Shown here in pieces: positions 27,682 through 41,039 of a stretch of 64,000 bases of DNA. Position 1 is the first letter of the stretch. Each line of letters begins with the position of its first letter. The notes under the pieces are model-generated. The model saw only the letters and a program-made list of their open reading frames with translations, was not told the DNA's origin and ran no database searches. Origin of the DNA: Heterobasidion occidentale (taxonomy: Eukaryota; Basidiomycota; Agaricomycetes; Russulales; Bondarzewiaceae); contig JBCAQO010000013.1 in NCBI GenBank assembly GCA_039111635.1, positions 1,116,001-1,180,000 on the forward strand. Direction: 5' to 3'. Made by a program: the position numbers and the translations under genes.

Positions 27682-28476
27682 ACTGCGGCGCTGCCCTTAA
27701 CCCTAATTTAAGGGCCGTTGCTGAGCGCTGAGTCCGAGCTCAGTCCGAGCTCTGACGGTCGTCCCTCGACTTGTTCTACATCTCATTTCATTTCCATATC
27801 ATTCCCATAACCATTCATCTTTATCTTCGCCTTTCCAGCTGGACACGGAAGCTTTGTACTATTTTTTCAGTCTTTTTGCACACTCGTTTTTTCTCAGGAC
27901 CATAACTAGGCCAATCAAGTTTCCGGTCAAAGTGTCTCCGGTATCGTCATGATGTATGGGCTGTTAGAGGCTTCAGGAAGAACTGGAGAAGAGTAAAACT
28001 TCTTATTGTTTGTGTGTTCAAACGTTCAGACGTTCAGGCCTCAGGTGCCACTTTGTCAACATTCTTGTTTTGGCTCTCTCCCGTGTCAATGAGTTCCAGT
28101 ACTTCTTTTGTGCGCACACAGTATGATATATCATCCATATCGTTTGCTAACTGGATCGAGGCTTTCAAATCTCACAGATGTCGTGGATGTCTTCCCGTTT
28201 GCCTTGTCCATCGTTAGACTCGTCATCTCGGTTTTCATGTACGCCCCAGATGCTGGCTTCCTGCAATCTTCGTGCGTGAATCACATGCGGAGATGAATCA
28301 GGCTTCTGCTTGACGTTGGAGTGGAAGATTTAGTTACCGCCCGCCCGCCTTTTCAGATTGGCATCATGTTCGGTTTGAGCATCTGTTGGCTAGGTTGGAT
28401 TGCCTTTGCTCCCTTCCCTCTTGAATGATGCTCCAGTATTCAACGCCTTCTCATCATCACGCTGGAGGGAAGTGCC
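27670..28476 (+). repeat. Inverted duplication, copy 1 (broken membrane-protein gene)
   Basis: About 0.8 kb matching the minus strand of 51955-52778 at high identity, from CGGCGCTGCCCTTAACCCTA at the left to ACGCTGGAGGGAAGTGCC at the right. It includes promoter, leader and the whole small gene. Here the start context CAAAATGTCTCCGG of the other copy is CAAAGTGTCTCCGG, so the ATG is lost, and two short deletions remove the following codons. The coding remnant still shows the hydrophobic stretches TFLFWLSPVS-like and FALSIVRLVISVFMYAPDAG. It is the degenerate partner; the copy at 52 kb is better preserved. Confidence 0.75.
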
Positions 28477-28706
28477 TTAGGATTGCTTCACCATCCGCGC
28501 TAGTGCGTTTTATCGTTAGGTGTCTTGTATGGCTCGATGAAGGGTCGCTCTATGAGACGTGATTCTCTAGTGTTCAGAGCTGATCAAAGGGTTCCTGCGC
28601 CGCGTTCAAGGTTGCTTGCGCGCGACACGAAGCGGTACTATAGAATCTCGAGACAAGTGGCACTAGGATTGATGACCGGCAACGGTTTGGAAGCAATGCT
28701 GAAACA

Positions 28707-30124
<1,418 letters not shown>

Positions 30125-30191
30125 TGTGATCTCGATGTGGAGGTAGGAATTGAGTAGCGAGATGAACGAGGTGTCTTGCCTGCCATGCTTC

Positions 30192-30198
30192 TTATAAA
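30192..30198 (-). promoter_or_regulatory. TATA box candidate for aldo/keto reductase
   Basis: TTTATAA on the minus strand about 70 bases upstream of the ATG at 30124. Confidence 0.4.
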
Positions 30199-31352
30199 CG
30201 GAATTCTCCTCCTCAACATTGACTAAGGAAGCCGACGGATCCGAGACAAACTTTGTTCAACTGCTTAGTTGAAATTGAATAATGACTGAGAGCCGTTCTG
30301 GGGTGTATTTGGCACATCTATCATAGCTGTAGCTCAGCGCTCCAGACACGAAGCACTTTGAAGGCCAGGAACCTCGCCATTTGCAGCTGTGCTGAGTCAA
30401 AGCGACGGAGGATTTGAGGCGCCTGACCTTGATTGACATATGACAACATAAAGCATATCACACGGGTGCTCAGTATATGTACGTCTGACAACAAACCCGG
30501 AGGATATGGCTCCGAGAAGCCTGAGAGATGCTGAGAGTGCTGAGCGGAATCCATGGGAGTAGTTAGTAAAGAGGATCCACATGACGAGACCCGCCTTGTC
30601 AGCCGCTCAATGTTTGTGATCATCTTTCGTTCGCTTGGGATTATTCAGTAGAGCCTCGCCATCTCTTTGAATATTGATCTCTATAGAGTGTAGCAGTTAG
30701 AGAAGAAAGTCACTGTCAGTGCCAGAGTCCAGACGACTCGCACAACGCTGAAGCGCTGAAGGACCTCTGACACTCCAGAGATAGTACCCCGACTTGGGAT
30801 CTTGCTCTTTCGTTTGCTCCGTCCTTTGTTGTAAGTTGCAAATTGTGAATGGATCGCTTTGCGCTTCACAGCGATGAAGACACAGCGCACAGAATTGTCC
30901 ATCCAGCGTCGCGGGTGAAGGTGCGCATTGCCAGAATCAACCTTTACTTATGACGTGTCCAGTCCGAGTCCCCCCTTCCCCTCGCCGTTCTTCCATTAAG
31001 CGGGTCTCCAATCGGCCGTCGGTCGGTTTGGTAGCATTACATTCGCTCAGGATAGCTCATCGTGAACAAATGCAGCGTCGGCCCAGACGCGCAGAATTCC
31101 TCCCTACGTTCTTTCAATCAAAGTTTAGTTTTCAAAGGTCATCGTCAAGCAAACCTGGACTCAAGATCGCATCGCCGTGCTTTCGCGGCCGCTCTCATCC
31201 TCATCACCTCCCCCACAGGATCTTGCACACACTCGCTGAAGGTGCTCTCTCCCCGCAACACGCATGCCTTGATATATCATGCTCCCAGCGGCTCCGCGCA
31301 CACCCCTCATTCAATCGCTGCCTTCTGCCTTCTGCCCTAACCTACATTCAAC
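30199..31352. other. Intergenic region
   Basis: About 1.2 kb with no recognisable gene. Short minus-strand frames near 30320-30900 lack motifs and splice-linked partners. Confidence 0.4.
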
Positions 31353-31496
31353 ATTGAGCAATCATCCCCTCCAAGGTCATGCTCATGACCGGGGAATGCA
31401 TCTTGGCATGCGCGCCATACCGACTGGATATCCTCGCATGGCACGCAAGGCCCCTTTACAAAGGTCTTTCGAACCCTGTTGTCGAAGATATTCCAC
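31353..31496 (-). pseudogene. 144-bp relic of the 49-kb unknown gene family
   Basis: Minus-strand sequence matches exon 3 and the following intron of the gene at 49105-50957. The exact shared string AGATGCATTCCCCGGTCATG is flanked by GTGGAATA(T/C)CT(T/C), TCGAAAGA(C/T)CTT and, downstream, TTGGAGG(G/A)GATGAT. Translated it gives VEYLRQQGSKDL against VEYLSKQSSKDL. No further exons are found on either side, so it is a detached fragment rather than a gene. Confidence 0.7.
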
Positions 31497-32082
31497 ATCT
31501 CAGCGCATCGTGAGTCGCGGGCACTGCGTGCACTGGCACGTTCAGCATCGCATGTCGAGCTATGGCGAGTTACTTTGGCGTTATTTCTTCGGTGTGAGGC
31601 GTTCGCGGTCTCGAGTCTCAATAATCCCCTCCCCCCCCTCCCCCCTGCAGCTTGGGCTCGTCAAAAATCGCCACACCGTCTCCAAGCGTTCGCCCCACAA
31701 AAATATTTGACACCCGATAGACACTCAAAGACTCGAACCAAGGCGCAAGATATAAAAAAATAGACGCTGTTGCTACCGCCTCTATAGCCGCGCGCTGCCT
31801 GTAGATAAATGTGTAACGTGTGTCGTCGTCGTCGTAAGATATGAGTCTATGGTCTATGTTGCTGTCATAACGCGCAAGAAAAAGGCAAAAAAAACCAGAA
31901 GCGATAACGCGAGCCGGACTGGGCAGCAAACGAGCGGAAGGGAGGCGAGCCGGCGGGGAGACAGGCCACGGACCGATATGTACTTGTCTATGTATTTATG
32001 TGCTTAAATAATGGGCGCGATTGCGAGATGCGAACAAGGCAGATTAGAAAGGTGTTCAGGAAATAATCGAGACACGCGCCGT
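31497..32082. other. Intergenic region, 3' flank of NADH dehydrogenase
   Basis: Contains a C-rich tract (CCCCTCCCCCCCCTCC) near 31626-31645 and A-rich stretches downstream of the NADH dehydrogenase stop. No gene seen. Confidence 0.4.
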
Positions 32083-34568
32083 TCAGTCGCGAACGAGGTC
32101 ACTGAAAGTGGCGGGACGGGTGCGGTGAGACGGGGAGCGAGAGAGAACAAGAAGCGACGTACCGGCCGAAGATCTTGACCTTGAGCCAGTCGTTGGCGAC
32201 GAGGACGCGGTTGCGCAGCGAGAACAGCGTGCTGAGGTACGCGCTGCGCCAGAACAGATACGTCGCGACGCCCCCGCTCGCGATCTACAACCCAAACCCC
32301 AAACCGAATCAGCTTTCTATCCCAACAAACCGAGCTGCCCCTTGCTCGTCCATGGTTGCTCACGCACCTTCTGGTTGAAGAACACCAAGTCCGCGATGGC
32401 CTTTTCCGACCCGATGTACGCCAGCGAGCCCTGGTGCGAATAGTGGAACGGCCGCGTCTTCTCCGCCTTCGCGAGCTGCTTCTGCAGCGACTCGGCCGCT
32501 GCGCCGTCTGGAGCGGCGGCGAGCTGGTCCGCGAGGGTGTCGCGCTTGGCGAGCTGCGCGAAGATGCGCGCGACGTACGCGCCTTGCTGCGAGGCGACCT
32601 GGGCGGTCGGGGCGTACGACGAGGCCGTGCAGTCGCCGAGGGCGAAGATGGAGCCGTCCGTGCCGGCCATGCGGAGGTGGTCTGTAGCATCACGAGCACA
32701 GTCAGTCATTCGAAGGCGGGCGCCGATAGCGGCGAATATGTGAGCGCGTGCGTACCGTCAATGGTGATACCACGCTTATTGGCCTGCGCTTGCGGTAACT
32801 TGTTCATCAGGTCCACCGTGACGTCCCTCGCCTTGTTCCCGCCGGCCCAGACGACCATGCCCACGGGCACCTCCTTGATGCTCTTGTCGGGCATCTGGAG
32901 CACTACGCTCTTCTCCTTATCTCCTTCACCATCGTCTTGGTGAGGATGTCGATTTTGGATTCTTTGAAGGTGGACTCGGTGTAGCTGATGAGCTCCTTGC
33001 TAAACATGGGCAGGACGGAGGGCAAGGCTTCGACCAGCGTGATGCGGATGCGGGAGGAAAGCTCGGGGTACCAGGATTTGAGATCGTCCTGAGGAAGGTG
33101 AGCGTGAGCATGATTTTTGAGAGGGGAGATTGAGGAGACGTGCCTCGAGGAAGTCATGCAGTTCACCGCTATGAACGAGATCAGTATCAGGTTGCCGGGA
33201 GGTGACCGAAGCATATACCTGACTTCGACGCCAGTCGGACCACCACCCACGACCACCATGTGCAGCAAGCGATCTATTTCAGCATCGCTCTGCCCAGGGA
33301 ACCCCGCAGATTCGATGCCTGTAGAGTGATTGAGACAGGTGAAATCATTGACACAAGGAACGGCCACATACAGTCCATGAAACGACGCTTCATCTAGGTA
33401 ACACATGTCCTGTTTAGTGAAGAGCATGATACCTCTATCACGGGTCAGGAGAGGACCTACCCGGTCAGCGTCCTGAATCTCCTTCATGAATACGGCGTTC
33501 TCCTTGACACCGGGGATACCGAAGGTCTGTGTTTCCGCACCGACACCGTAGATAAGGTAGTCATACTTTAATGTGTTTGAAAACACCTCCCCTTGAATCT
33601 CTGTTTCATCTGCGAACGAGATAAAAGCGTCAGTCGGAGGTTATGACGTCGGAGGCGTCTCTGGGCGCTAACCAGCAAATGTCACGGTTTTGGCAACAGG
33701 CTGGAGTCAAGTCAAAGCAAAACGTCAGGAGAGATTGGGGAAGAGAGAGGCGGTGACGGACGTCGACGGATTTTGCCTCTGCTTCAATGACGGTGACCTG
33801 TCGCTCCTTGTGACGGGTCAGATAACGGATAGCTGTGATACGAAAGTCGGCGTTAATGCGGCAGGTCGAGGGGAGGATAAGGCGACTTGCGTTGTAGGAT
33901 AGAATTGGGTGCCAACGTGCCGACGGCCACGCTCGGCAAAAGGGGGGTGAAGAGGAAGAAATTCCGCGGGCTGACGACGATCTACCAGCCGGCGCTCAGT
34001 CGAGACGCAATGTTACGCAAGAAGATAGAGACGCACGACGTTGTAGTTTGCCGTGTCCAAGTTTTTCAAGAAGCTCGCCGAGGCCCACCCACTCCCGAGC
34101 ACGACGACCGTCTTCTTCGAGGGATCAAAGGGCAGCTGAGGGCCCGGATTGCGCTCCTTCTGCGTGACGTAGTAGAACAGGCCGCCGGTCGAGAGCACGG
34201 ACACGATAGTGACGCTCCCGACGCCCTGGAGGAACCTGCGCCACCTGGAGGCTTTTGGCGGGGATGGAGGTGGGGGCGGTGGCTGTGATGCGTCATGAGA
34301 TCTCAGCACCGCGAGGAGGTCACGAGCGAAGCAGCGCAGCGCGAGGGATGGGACTGACCGCTTGGCTGTTTTCTGGAGCGGCCGAGGGCGTCGCCAACGC
34401 TCTTCGGGCCACCTGGACCTGTCTGTGTGCGAGCGCGAGGTGTCGCGGCCTGGACTGGACCAGCGCGCGTGCCGCGGCCGTTCGAAGGACTGGCACAACA
34501 AAACCCCTCAGGACCAGGACATACCACCGACGACGGCGAGCAAGGCACTCACGGAGGGTAGACTGCAT
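32083..34568 (-). CDS. Mitochondrial alternative NADH:ubiquinone oxidoreductase (type II)
   Basis: Single-subunit, rotenone-insensitive flavoprotein on the inner mitochondrial membrane that feeds NADH electrons to ubiquinone without proton pumping. The ATG at 34568 gives an Arg/Ala-rich presequence ([20 protein letters not shown]), a proline run and one membrane segment ([19 protein letters not shown]). Then come FAD-binding [80 protein letters not shown]-binding [13 protein letters not shown], and [20 protein letters not shown] (second FAD motif with the quinone-site AQxxxQ). The C-terminus is VKIFGRDLVRD. One intron (33890-33833) has a GC donor. Between MVKEI and [11 protein letters not shown] (near 32917) one base is missing from an A run; nothing else is broken. 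Confidence 0.93.
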
Positions 34569-35529
34569 ATTAAACGCTGCGACAGACGTCGGCAACGGCG
34601 AGGTGGAGTAGCAGGACTAAGGAACTAAGGATACACGGCCGGTGGAGGAGGCGACAAGCGAAATTTTGGACAGGATTTATGTGATTGGACGCGCGCTGTT
34701 CCGCCGGGCTATATTTGGGAGGGCGTCCGCCGTCAAGCCGCCCGACTTCTCCCGGCCCTCCTTCCCCACACCGTCGTCGTCCCGCCGTACCTCGCAACAT
34801 CCCCGCGGCCGCTGCTCATCCCGTCTTCACTCACACCGCGGGGCGGTGCTGCAGGCGGGGATCCTCGGACGGGGCGTCCGTCTATCAAATGCACCCCTGC
34901 CCCGTGTTTGTGCTGCCTCCGTAAACGGCCGTGCACGTCGACCTCACTTGTCAGACGGGAACATTTTCTCCAGTAGTTACAATCTTCATCGGTGCGTCAT
35001 ATACCAGCAAGTGAGTAAGTGTCCGAGAGCTCGGAGCCTGAAGTTGGGCTTTGCCAACCAATATTGCCCCGGCGTCAGGTTGCCCAAGGACAGCTAAAGG
35101 TACGTGTCTAAAACATAACATCATGGGTGCGTGCAGTAGTATAGATAGTCCTATACGCTTCGCTGAAGAGATGGTTGCGCACGGTCTCCGCTACCAACCA
35201 ACGAGAATCATTCCGAAATTAGTACGTTAGCGTCATTCGATAGCCACGCACGCGCATAGCGGCTTGTATGTATGAACCAGTCATGAAGAGTTCGTCGCCA
35301 CAACACCGAAACCCAAAATCGTAAAACAGCTGCAACAACAAGAGAACGCAAGAAGGGGGACGTAGGCAGGGTATAGTGTATAAGTTGTCCGTAGATGGGC
35401 GGCCAAACAGCATCAAAATCAAAGCGGAAGCTGGTGAAAAAGAACGAGGAGTCGAAAACTCAGATCGTTAAAGTCCAAGATACGTCATCTGTTCGCGTGT
35501 GCGTGAGAGCAGAAGTAATAGTCGTGATT
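34569..35529. other. Region between NADH dehydrogenase and GT2 genes
   Basis: About 0.96 kb. The part next to 34568 is the NADH dehydrogenase promoter (GC-rich). The part next to 35530 is the 3' flank of the glycosyltransferase. No gene seen. Confidence 0.45.
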
Positions 35530-38500
35530 TTAGTACGAGAAAATCATCAACCACGGGTTCAAGACGATCTGCGCAAAACAGATGAAACGTGTCAGCCTTG
35601 GAGAAATCAGCACAGAGAACAGCCAAGCCATACGCACGGGGAACAGGACGTGGCAACCACAAGCGATTCTGCATGTCGGAGACAAAGATGAGAAGAAGGC
35701 TCATACGATACACCAGGAGACGTACGCCAGCGGGAAGATCACGGCCCAGCCCGAGCTGTCGACGCGCCACTCGAGCGGCACGAGGGACGTCGATAGGATG
35801 ATCATCGCGAAGATGAGGAAAATGGTCACCAGAAGCGGGAACCAGAACCTGCGCGTCACGAAGATGAGGACCGCCTGCGCGTGCAGGAGGAGGACGGGGA
35901 CGGGAGACGCACCGCTTCACGATCTTCGGGACCTCCTTGAAGAAGTTCGAGCGCTCGACCTCCTTCTTCGTCGCGCCCCACGAGATGTCGTACGAGAACA
36001 GGTGCGCCAGCATCGCCTGGCTCAGCGGTATCGCGAGCCCGCCGAAGAAGAAAAAGCTGGGCCCGACGTCCAATCGTCAGCTGTCCGCACGCCCACGCAC
36101 GTCGCACGGCGGAGCGCAGGAGAGACACTCACAAGAAAGGGATCCACAGCAGGTTCGTGAAGAAAGACTCGAGCTGCGTCAAAATAACCCACGGTCAGTC
36201 AGTCATGAGCCAGAGGTGGTTGACTGTTATGGAGACGCGCACGAGGTTCTTCTCTCCTAGACGGTACTCCAGCAACGTGTAGCCGACGTTCCCTGACCCA
36301 AAGAAGACGACGATCGTCGCGAGCCAGATCTCGAAACTGTGCATATAAAAGCCATCGACGGGGAATTCGAACCCGAGGAGCACATAGTTAATCAAGCCGA
36401 TCGTCACCGAGGCCGAGAGGCCGTCTGCACAGCGTCCTGTATCAGCTTGTGCAAGTCAAACGGTGCAAGGTAGGAGCACTGACAGTAGGAGAACATGTCT
36501 GCAGATCGGATCGATGAGGATGGTGAGGAACATGCGAGTTCGTACAGGAGACGAGAGAGGGACGTACACGCCATCATCGAAATCTTGTAATGCAAGGGCG
36601 CATCAGACCACAGGAATTTATGGATCTGGTGCGCAATCGGCCCGCGTCGCCACCAGTGCACAAAGGGATTGAAGAGCAACCTGTATACCTCCTATCAATC
36701 GTCTCCGCAACACTTGAAAAGAGGTTTTCACGTACTCGCTGCAGCCTGGCCGACATCACGTCAGAAACAAGATCACACACGTCGAACGATGCGATACGAA
36801 AAACACGCACCGTAAGCGTACTTCTGCCACCGATTGAGCTCGTCGTCGACCGTCAACGACACGCCTTCTTTAAACCCGCCTTTCGAGTACGTCGCCCAAC
36901 TAATGGCCGAAACTCGTCAGCAACGAAAGAAATCCAACGAGCGACAAGGGCAGACCGGATGATGAACCCGCGCATCTGCAGGCGCAGCGCCATGTCGAAA
37001 TCCTCCGACACGTGCTCCTCGCTCCATATCTTCTCCTGTCCGTCTGCCTCGTCGACGAACGCGGCGTCCTGGATCGCCTTCCAGCGCAAGAAACTGAGAC
37101 ACCCATCCCCGGGAAAGCGTCAGCGCGAGCGATGCAAACATGGAGGCGACGCACGCGTTGTGTCCGACGAACGGCGCGACTTCGCCGTTGGCGCACGCTG
37201 AATGCGGATGCGGATGTAAATGTGGACGTCAGGCATTTTTTTTTGGAGAAGTGGACCGCGGAACGCACTCATGGAGATGCACTTGTTGATCCGTTTCGTG
37301 AAATATGCGATTCCGTTCTCAAAATAATGATGCGCGACTTGTATGACGTCTACCCACATCGACCACCACAGCCTGTCAACCAACGTTGCACACGCGACTC
37401 GAGAGTTTAAAAACCCACCAGATTCATGTTGGATGATTGCCACCGTCGGACACTCCGCCATCTCCCGCGCCGCGTCCCTTAGACAGTCCTACGCGAGACG
37501 ACGATCAGCCTCCAAAAACAAAACAAAAAGACGCCAACTCGGGATCAAGTAAGAGCCCCGACCCCCACGCACCTCCGGAACGACCGTGTCCGAGTCCACC
37601 AACAAAATAATCTCGCCCAGCCGACATGCGCGGCCGTTCTTCGCCCACGGGCGCCACCGCCGCCCGCTCTCCTCGTACACCTCCTCCACCGCCGCCATCA
37701 GCGCGCGCTCCTCCATCGCGACCTCCCGCTCTTCCTCCGCGCTCCCTCCTCCACTACCACTTCCACTCCCACTGGCGTGGCCCGCCCCCTCGCGCGTGCC
37801 ATCGCCAGACGCGCGCAGCGCCTGCTCCTGCTCCTGCGCCTGGATCGCGAGCAGGTGCCGCTCCGCCTTGCGCGACAGCGCGAGCCCGTAGTTCATGTTC
37901 GACGCCTTCTTGAACCGCCCCGCGCGCACGAAGCCTGCGCCGCCGTGCGGCGGGCGCGCGACCCACCCGATCCCGTGCGCGTCGTAGAACGCGATGCGCG
38001 CGCTGCGCTCGCGGTCGTTCAGGAGCTGGCGGCGGCGGCGGCGGCGGCGGGGGAGTGCCAAGAGCGACAGAGTCAGAGGGGGAGGGAGAGAGGGAAGAGG
38101 GGGCGGGACGCGAAAGGACGCGACGTACCTGCAGCCCGTCGTCGTTGACGAAGATGTTCGATGTGCCGCCCTGCCGTGCGTACGTCTGCATGGCCTTCTT
38201 GAGCGACGCGACCGACGGCGCCCTGTGCGCGCGCGCACGCACACATACAATCGCGCGTCAGCAACATACTGAGGGACAAGCGACGAGGGAGCGGAATGTG
38301 AGAGAGCGGGGCACGCACAGCACGCCATCGAGGCCCTCCTTGTACACCGGCATCTGTATCGTGATGTGCGGCAGCGCGTCGTCGACGCGCACGTTCGGGC
38401 GCGGCTTGCGGGCCGAGTAGAACTTGGAGTTGCGGTGGTACTGCGCGATGGGGCCGATCCTGCGCGGCGCGATCTCAGCATCCTCTCGCGCGAAACGAGC

Positions 38501-41039
38501 ACCGGGGGCTAGCGGGCGAGCGAGGACCGGGGACACACTCACGCCATGGTCACATTCTGCACGATCTGGATGCAGAAAAACTGCGCGGCGGGGCAAGTGA
38601 GCACCGCTGTCTACGCCGCCGGCGCGTGGGGAGTGGACGAGAGGAGGGCACGTACGAGGGACACGCAGAAGAGCAGCGGGAGCACGGCCGCGAGCGCGAA
38701 GCGCACGAAGCTCCCGTCCTGCCTCCACTCCACGATCAGATTCTCTGCGCACAACACAACACAAAACCACGATCAGAGATCCGCCGGGCCTCCACGCACT
38801 AGCGAGAAACGCCCAACTCACTAACGCCGTTCCCCACAAACACTGCGCGCGCGAACACACCACCAAAAAAAAGAACAGTTAGCACGCGCTCCGTTCCTCC
38901 GCTTCCCGCGACCGAGCGCGTCACTCACCAGCAGACAACCCCGCCGCGAGCCCGTTGTAGACCGCCGCATACATCACCACGGGCCTTCTCTCGGGGCCCC
39001 TCAGCGCGTCCACGTCGCCCCTCAACGCCGCGTCCGCGTCCTTCTCCTCGTCCCGCTCGTCCTCCGTATCGGACCCGGCGACGGTGTACCGGCGCCCGTA
39101 CCACGTGCGCCTGACGACCGGCCGCGCGCCGCGCACGCGCCTCTCGACATCCACGTCCACGCCCACGCCCGCGCCCATGCCTACGCTGAGGTGCCGCTCG
39201 TCCGCCAGCGCGCCGCCGGCGAGGACGCGCGCGGGCGTTGGGCTGTGCCTGCGCATCTGCGCGTGGGACGTGCGCGATGTGGGGACGCCGCCGCCGCCGA
39301 TGACGAGGGAGTGCGCGGACGCCGAGTCGGCGTAGGACGCGGTCTGCGGGCGCGAGGTCGCGGTGCTGGTCGGCGGGCGGGCGCGCCAGAGGAGGCGGAT
39401 GAGGCGCTCCTCGAAGTCGGAGCAGGTGGGGATGATGGCGTCGAGCGCGTCGGACCAAACGACGAGGACGCGCTCGTCGCGCTGGAGGGCATCGTTTGAG
39501 ATTTCGGCGAAGGAGGAGGAGGGAGGAGGAGGAGGAGGAGGGAGTGGGGCGTGAGATGGGGAGGAGGAGGGGAGAGGAGGGGAGGGGGAAGGGGAGACGC
39601 ACGACAAAGGCGGCTTTTTGCTCGCGGTCGGCGTGGGGGAGGAGCATCATCGTCTCTACGATCTGGATGCGCGTGTTCGCGTCGACGTACACGCTCTTCT
39701 CGTCCGGGCCCCTGCGCGCGCCGACGCACCGACGCACGGACGACGCATGGACGCATCGTGGCGCGTCCGCATCGAGCCGCCATGCACGGATGCGACGTCG
39801 TCCGCGACGCGAGCGATAAGAAAAACAAGGGAAGCCATCAGCGCCCGCCATGCCACCCGAGCAAGAAACCAAGCACGAGCACGCAGACGCAGATCCAAAC
39901 CCAGGAAACGAAGCGAACACGCCCAAAGCGGAAACCATCACGACCCGACGCGCAAGAGAGAGAGAAGGCGGTCGGGGCCGCAGCACGGCTCGCGTCACGT
40001 CACCCGCACGACTCACGTCCCGAAAGGGCAGCCGCGGCACCCGGAGCGCGACAGAAGACGTCCACACAGACAGACGTCCACACAAACAGAAAGACAGACA
40101 GACACGTCAAGCAGACACGTCAAACAGATAAGAACGAAGCCGATCCTCGCCGTCGGGCATCAAGAACCCCGCGCCCGCCCGCCGCCTAACCACCACCCCC
40201 GCCCCCGGCATACAACAGATACGCTCGAGAAACAAAGAAACAGAGAGATAAGGACGAGAAAAACACGCGTGAGCGATGGAAGCGGACGCCACCATCAGTG
40301 GGCCAAGCCAAGCCGAGCCTGCCGTCGTATCCCCACGACACGACAGGCGCGAGAGAACGAACGAACGAAACAGAAAGAAGGACGAACGAGCCCAAAGAGG
40401 ACCAGAAGGAAGAAAAGCGCAATAACGCGCAGCGCATCACCCGCCCTCTCTCTGATCAAAAGCACGAACGATTAAACAACCCACGCACCCACGCACCACT
40501 CACAGCTCAACGAAAAAAGAAAAAGGAAGACCAACATCCAAAAATAGCTCCTCGACCTCGACCCCCGCAAAAAAACGCAAACAAAAAAAACGACACCGAC
40601 AAAAAAGAAAAGCAGCCACTCACACCTCGCCAACAGCCGCGTGCGCCGCGGCGCTGCGCACCTTGACGGCCACGAGCAGGCCCATCGCGCTCACCGCGCG
40701 CTCGAACGGCTCGAGCCTGCGGTCCTCGTACGGGAACACGCGGTACGCGCCCGCGTCGTCGCGCATGCACACGCCGCCCGCGATGCTCCCCCCCGCCGCC
40801 GGCGCTGCAGGCGCTGCAGGTGCCGTAGCATGCGAGGCGGGGGCGGGGCCGTAGAAGCTGGCGGTGCCGGGGAAGCCGGGGAAGCCGGGGGTGGTGGGGA
40901 GGCCGGGGGTGTATGGGTACGGGTATGGGGGTGTAGGGGCGGGGGCGGGGGAGGGGGCGGCGTCGGGGCGGAACCAGGCGTCGCCTTGCGTTTGCTTGAA
41001 GATGTAGTGCAGGAGCGCGTCGTACCGGTCGTAGTCCAT
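35530..41039 (-). CDS. GT2 family membrane glycosyltransferase (hyphal growth type)
   Basis: Multi-pass membrane enzyme that moves sugars from a nucleotide donor to a growing cell-surface polysaccharide. Exon 1 (41039-40624) starts MDYDRYDALLHYIFKQTQGD, the conserved start of this fungal family, and ends VKVRSAAAHAAVGEV. After a 912-nt intron come SVYVDANTRIQIVETMMLLP and ERVLVVWSDALDAIIPTC. The GT2 core has the expected order: PHITIQMPVYKEG, SNIFVNDDGLQ (nucleotide Asp), FKKASNMNYGLALS, ILLVDSDTVVPE (DxD), VGHNA, SEEHVSEDFDMALRLQ (catalytic ED) and LNRWQKYAYGCSELLFNP in place of QxxRW. At least five membrane segments follow (YVLLGFEF, ATIVVFFGSGNVG, LLWIPFFFFFFGGLAI, FPLLVTIFLIFAMIIL, VIFPLAIVSG). 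The end is NPWLMIFSY. Homologues are needed for hyphal extension in several filamentous fungi. Strongly GC-biased codon use in the core. Confidence 0.9.
39712..40623 (-). other. Unusually long first intron of the GT2 gene
   Basis: Donor GTGAGT at 40623 and acceptor GCGCAG ending at 39712 join exon 1 (phase 2) to GPDEKSVYVDANTR without a break. At 912 nt it is about fifteen times longer than the other introns here. It is low-complexity (ACAGACAGACGT, CGAACGAACGAAAC and A-rich runs) with no coding signal on either strand, despite a long low-complexity open frame on the plus strand. Confidence 0.75.

Noticed and set aside
39618..40475. 285-codon plus-strand frame across the GT2 first intron
   Set aside because: Composed of Arg/Thr/His/Lys low-complexity sequence derived from simple repeats; no start context, motif or splice partner.
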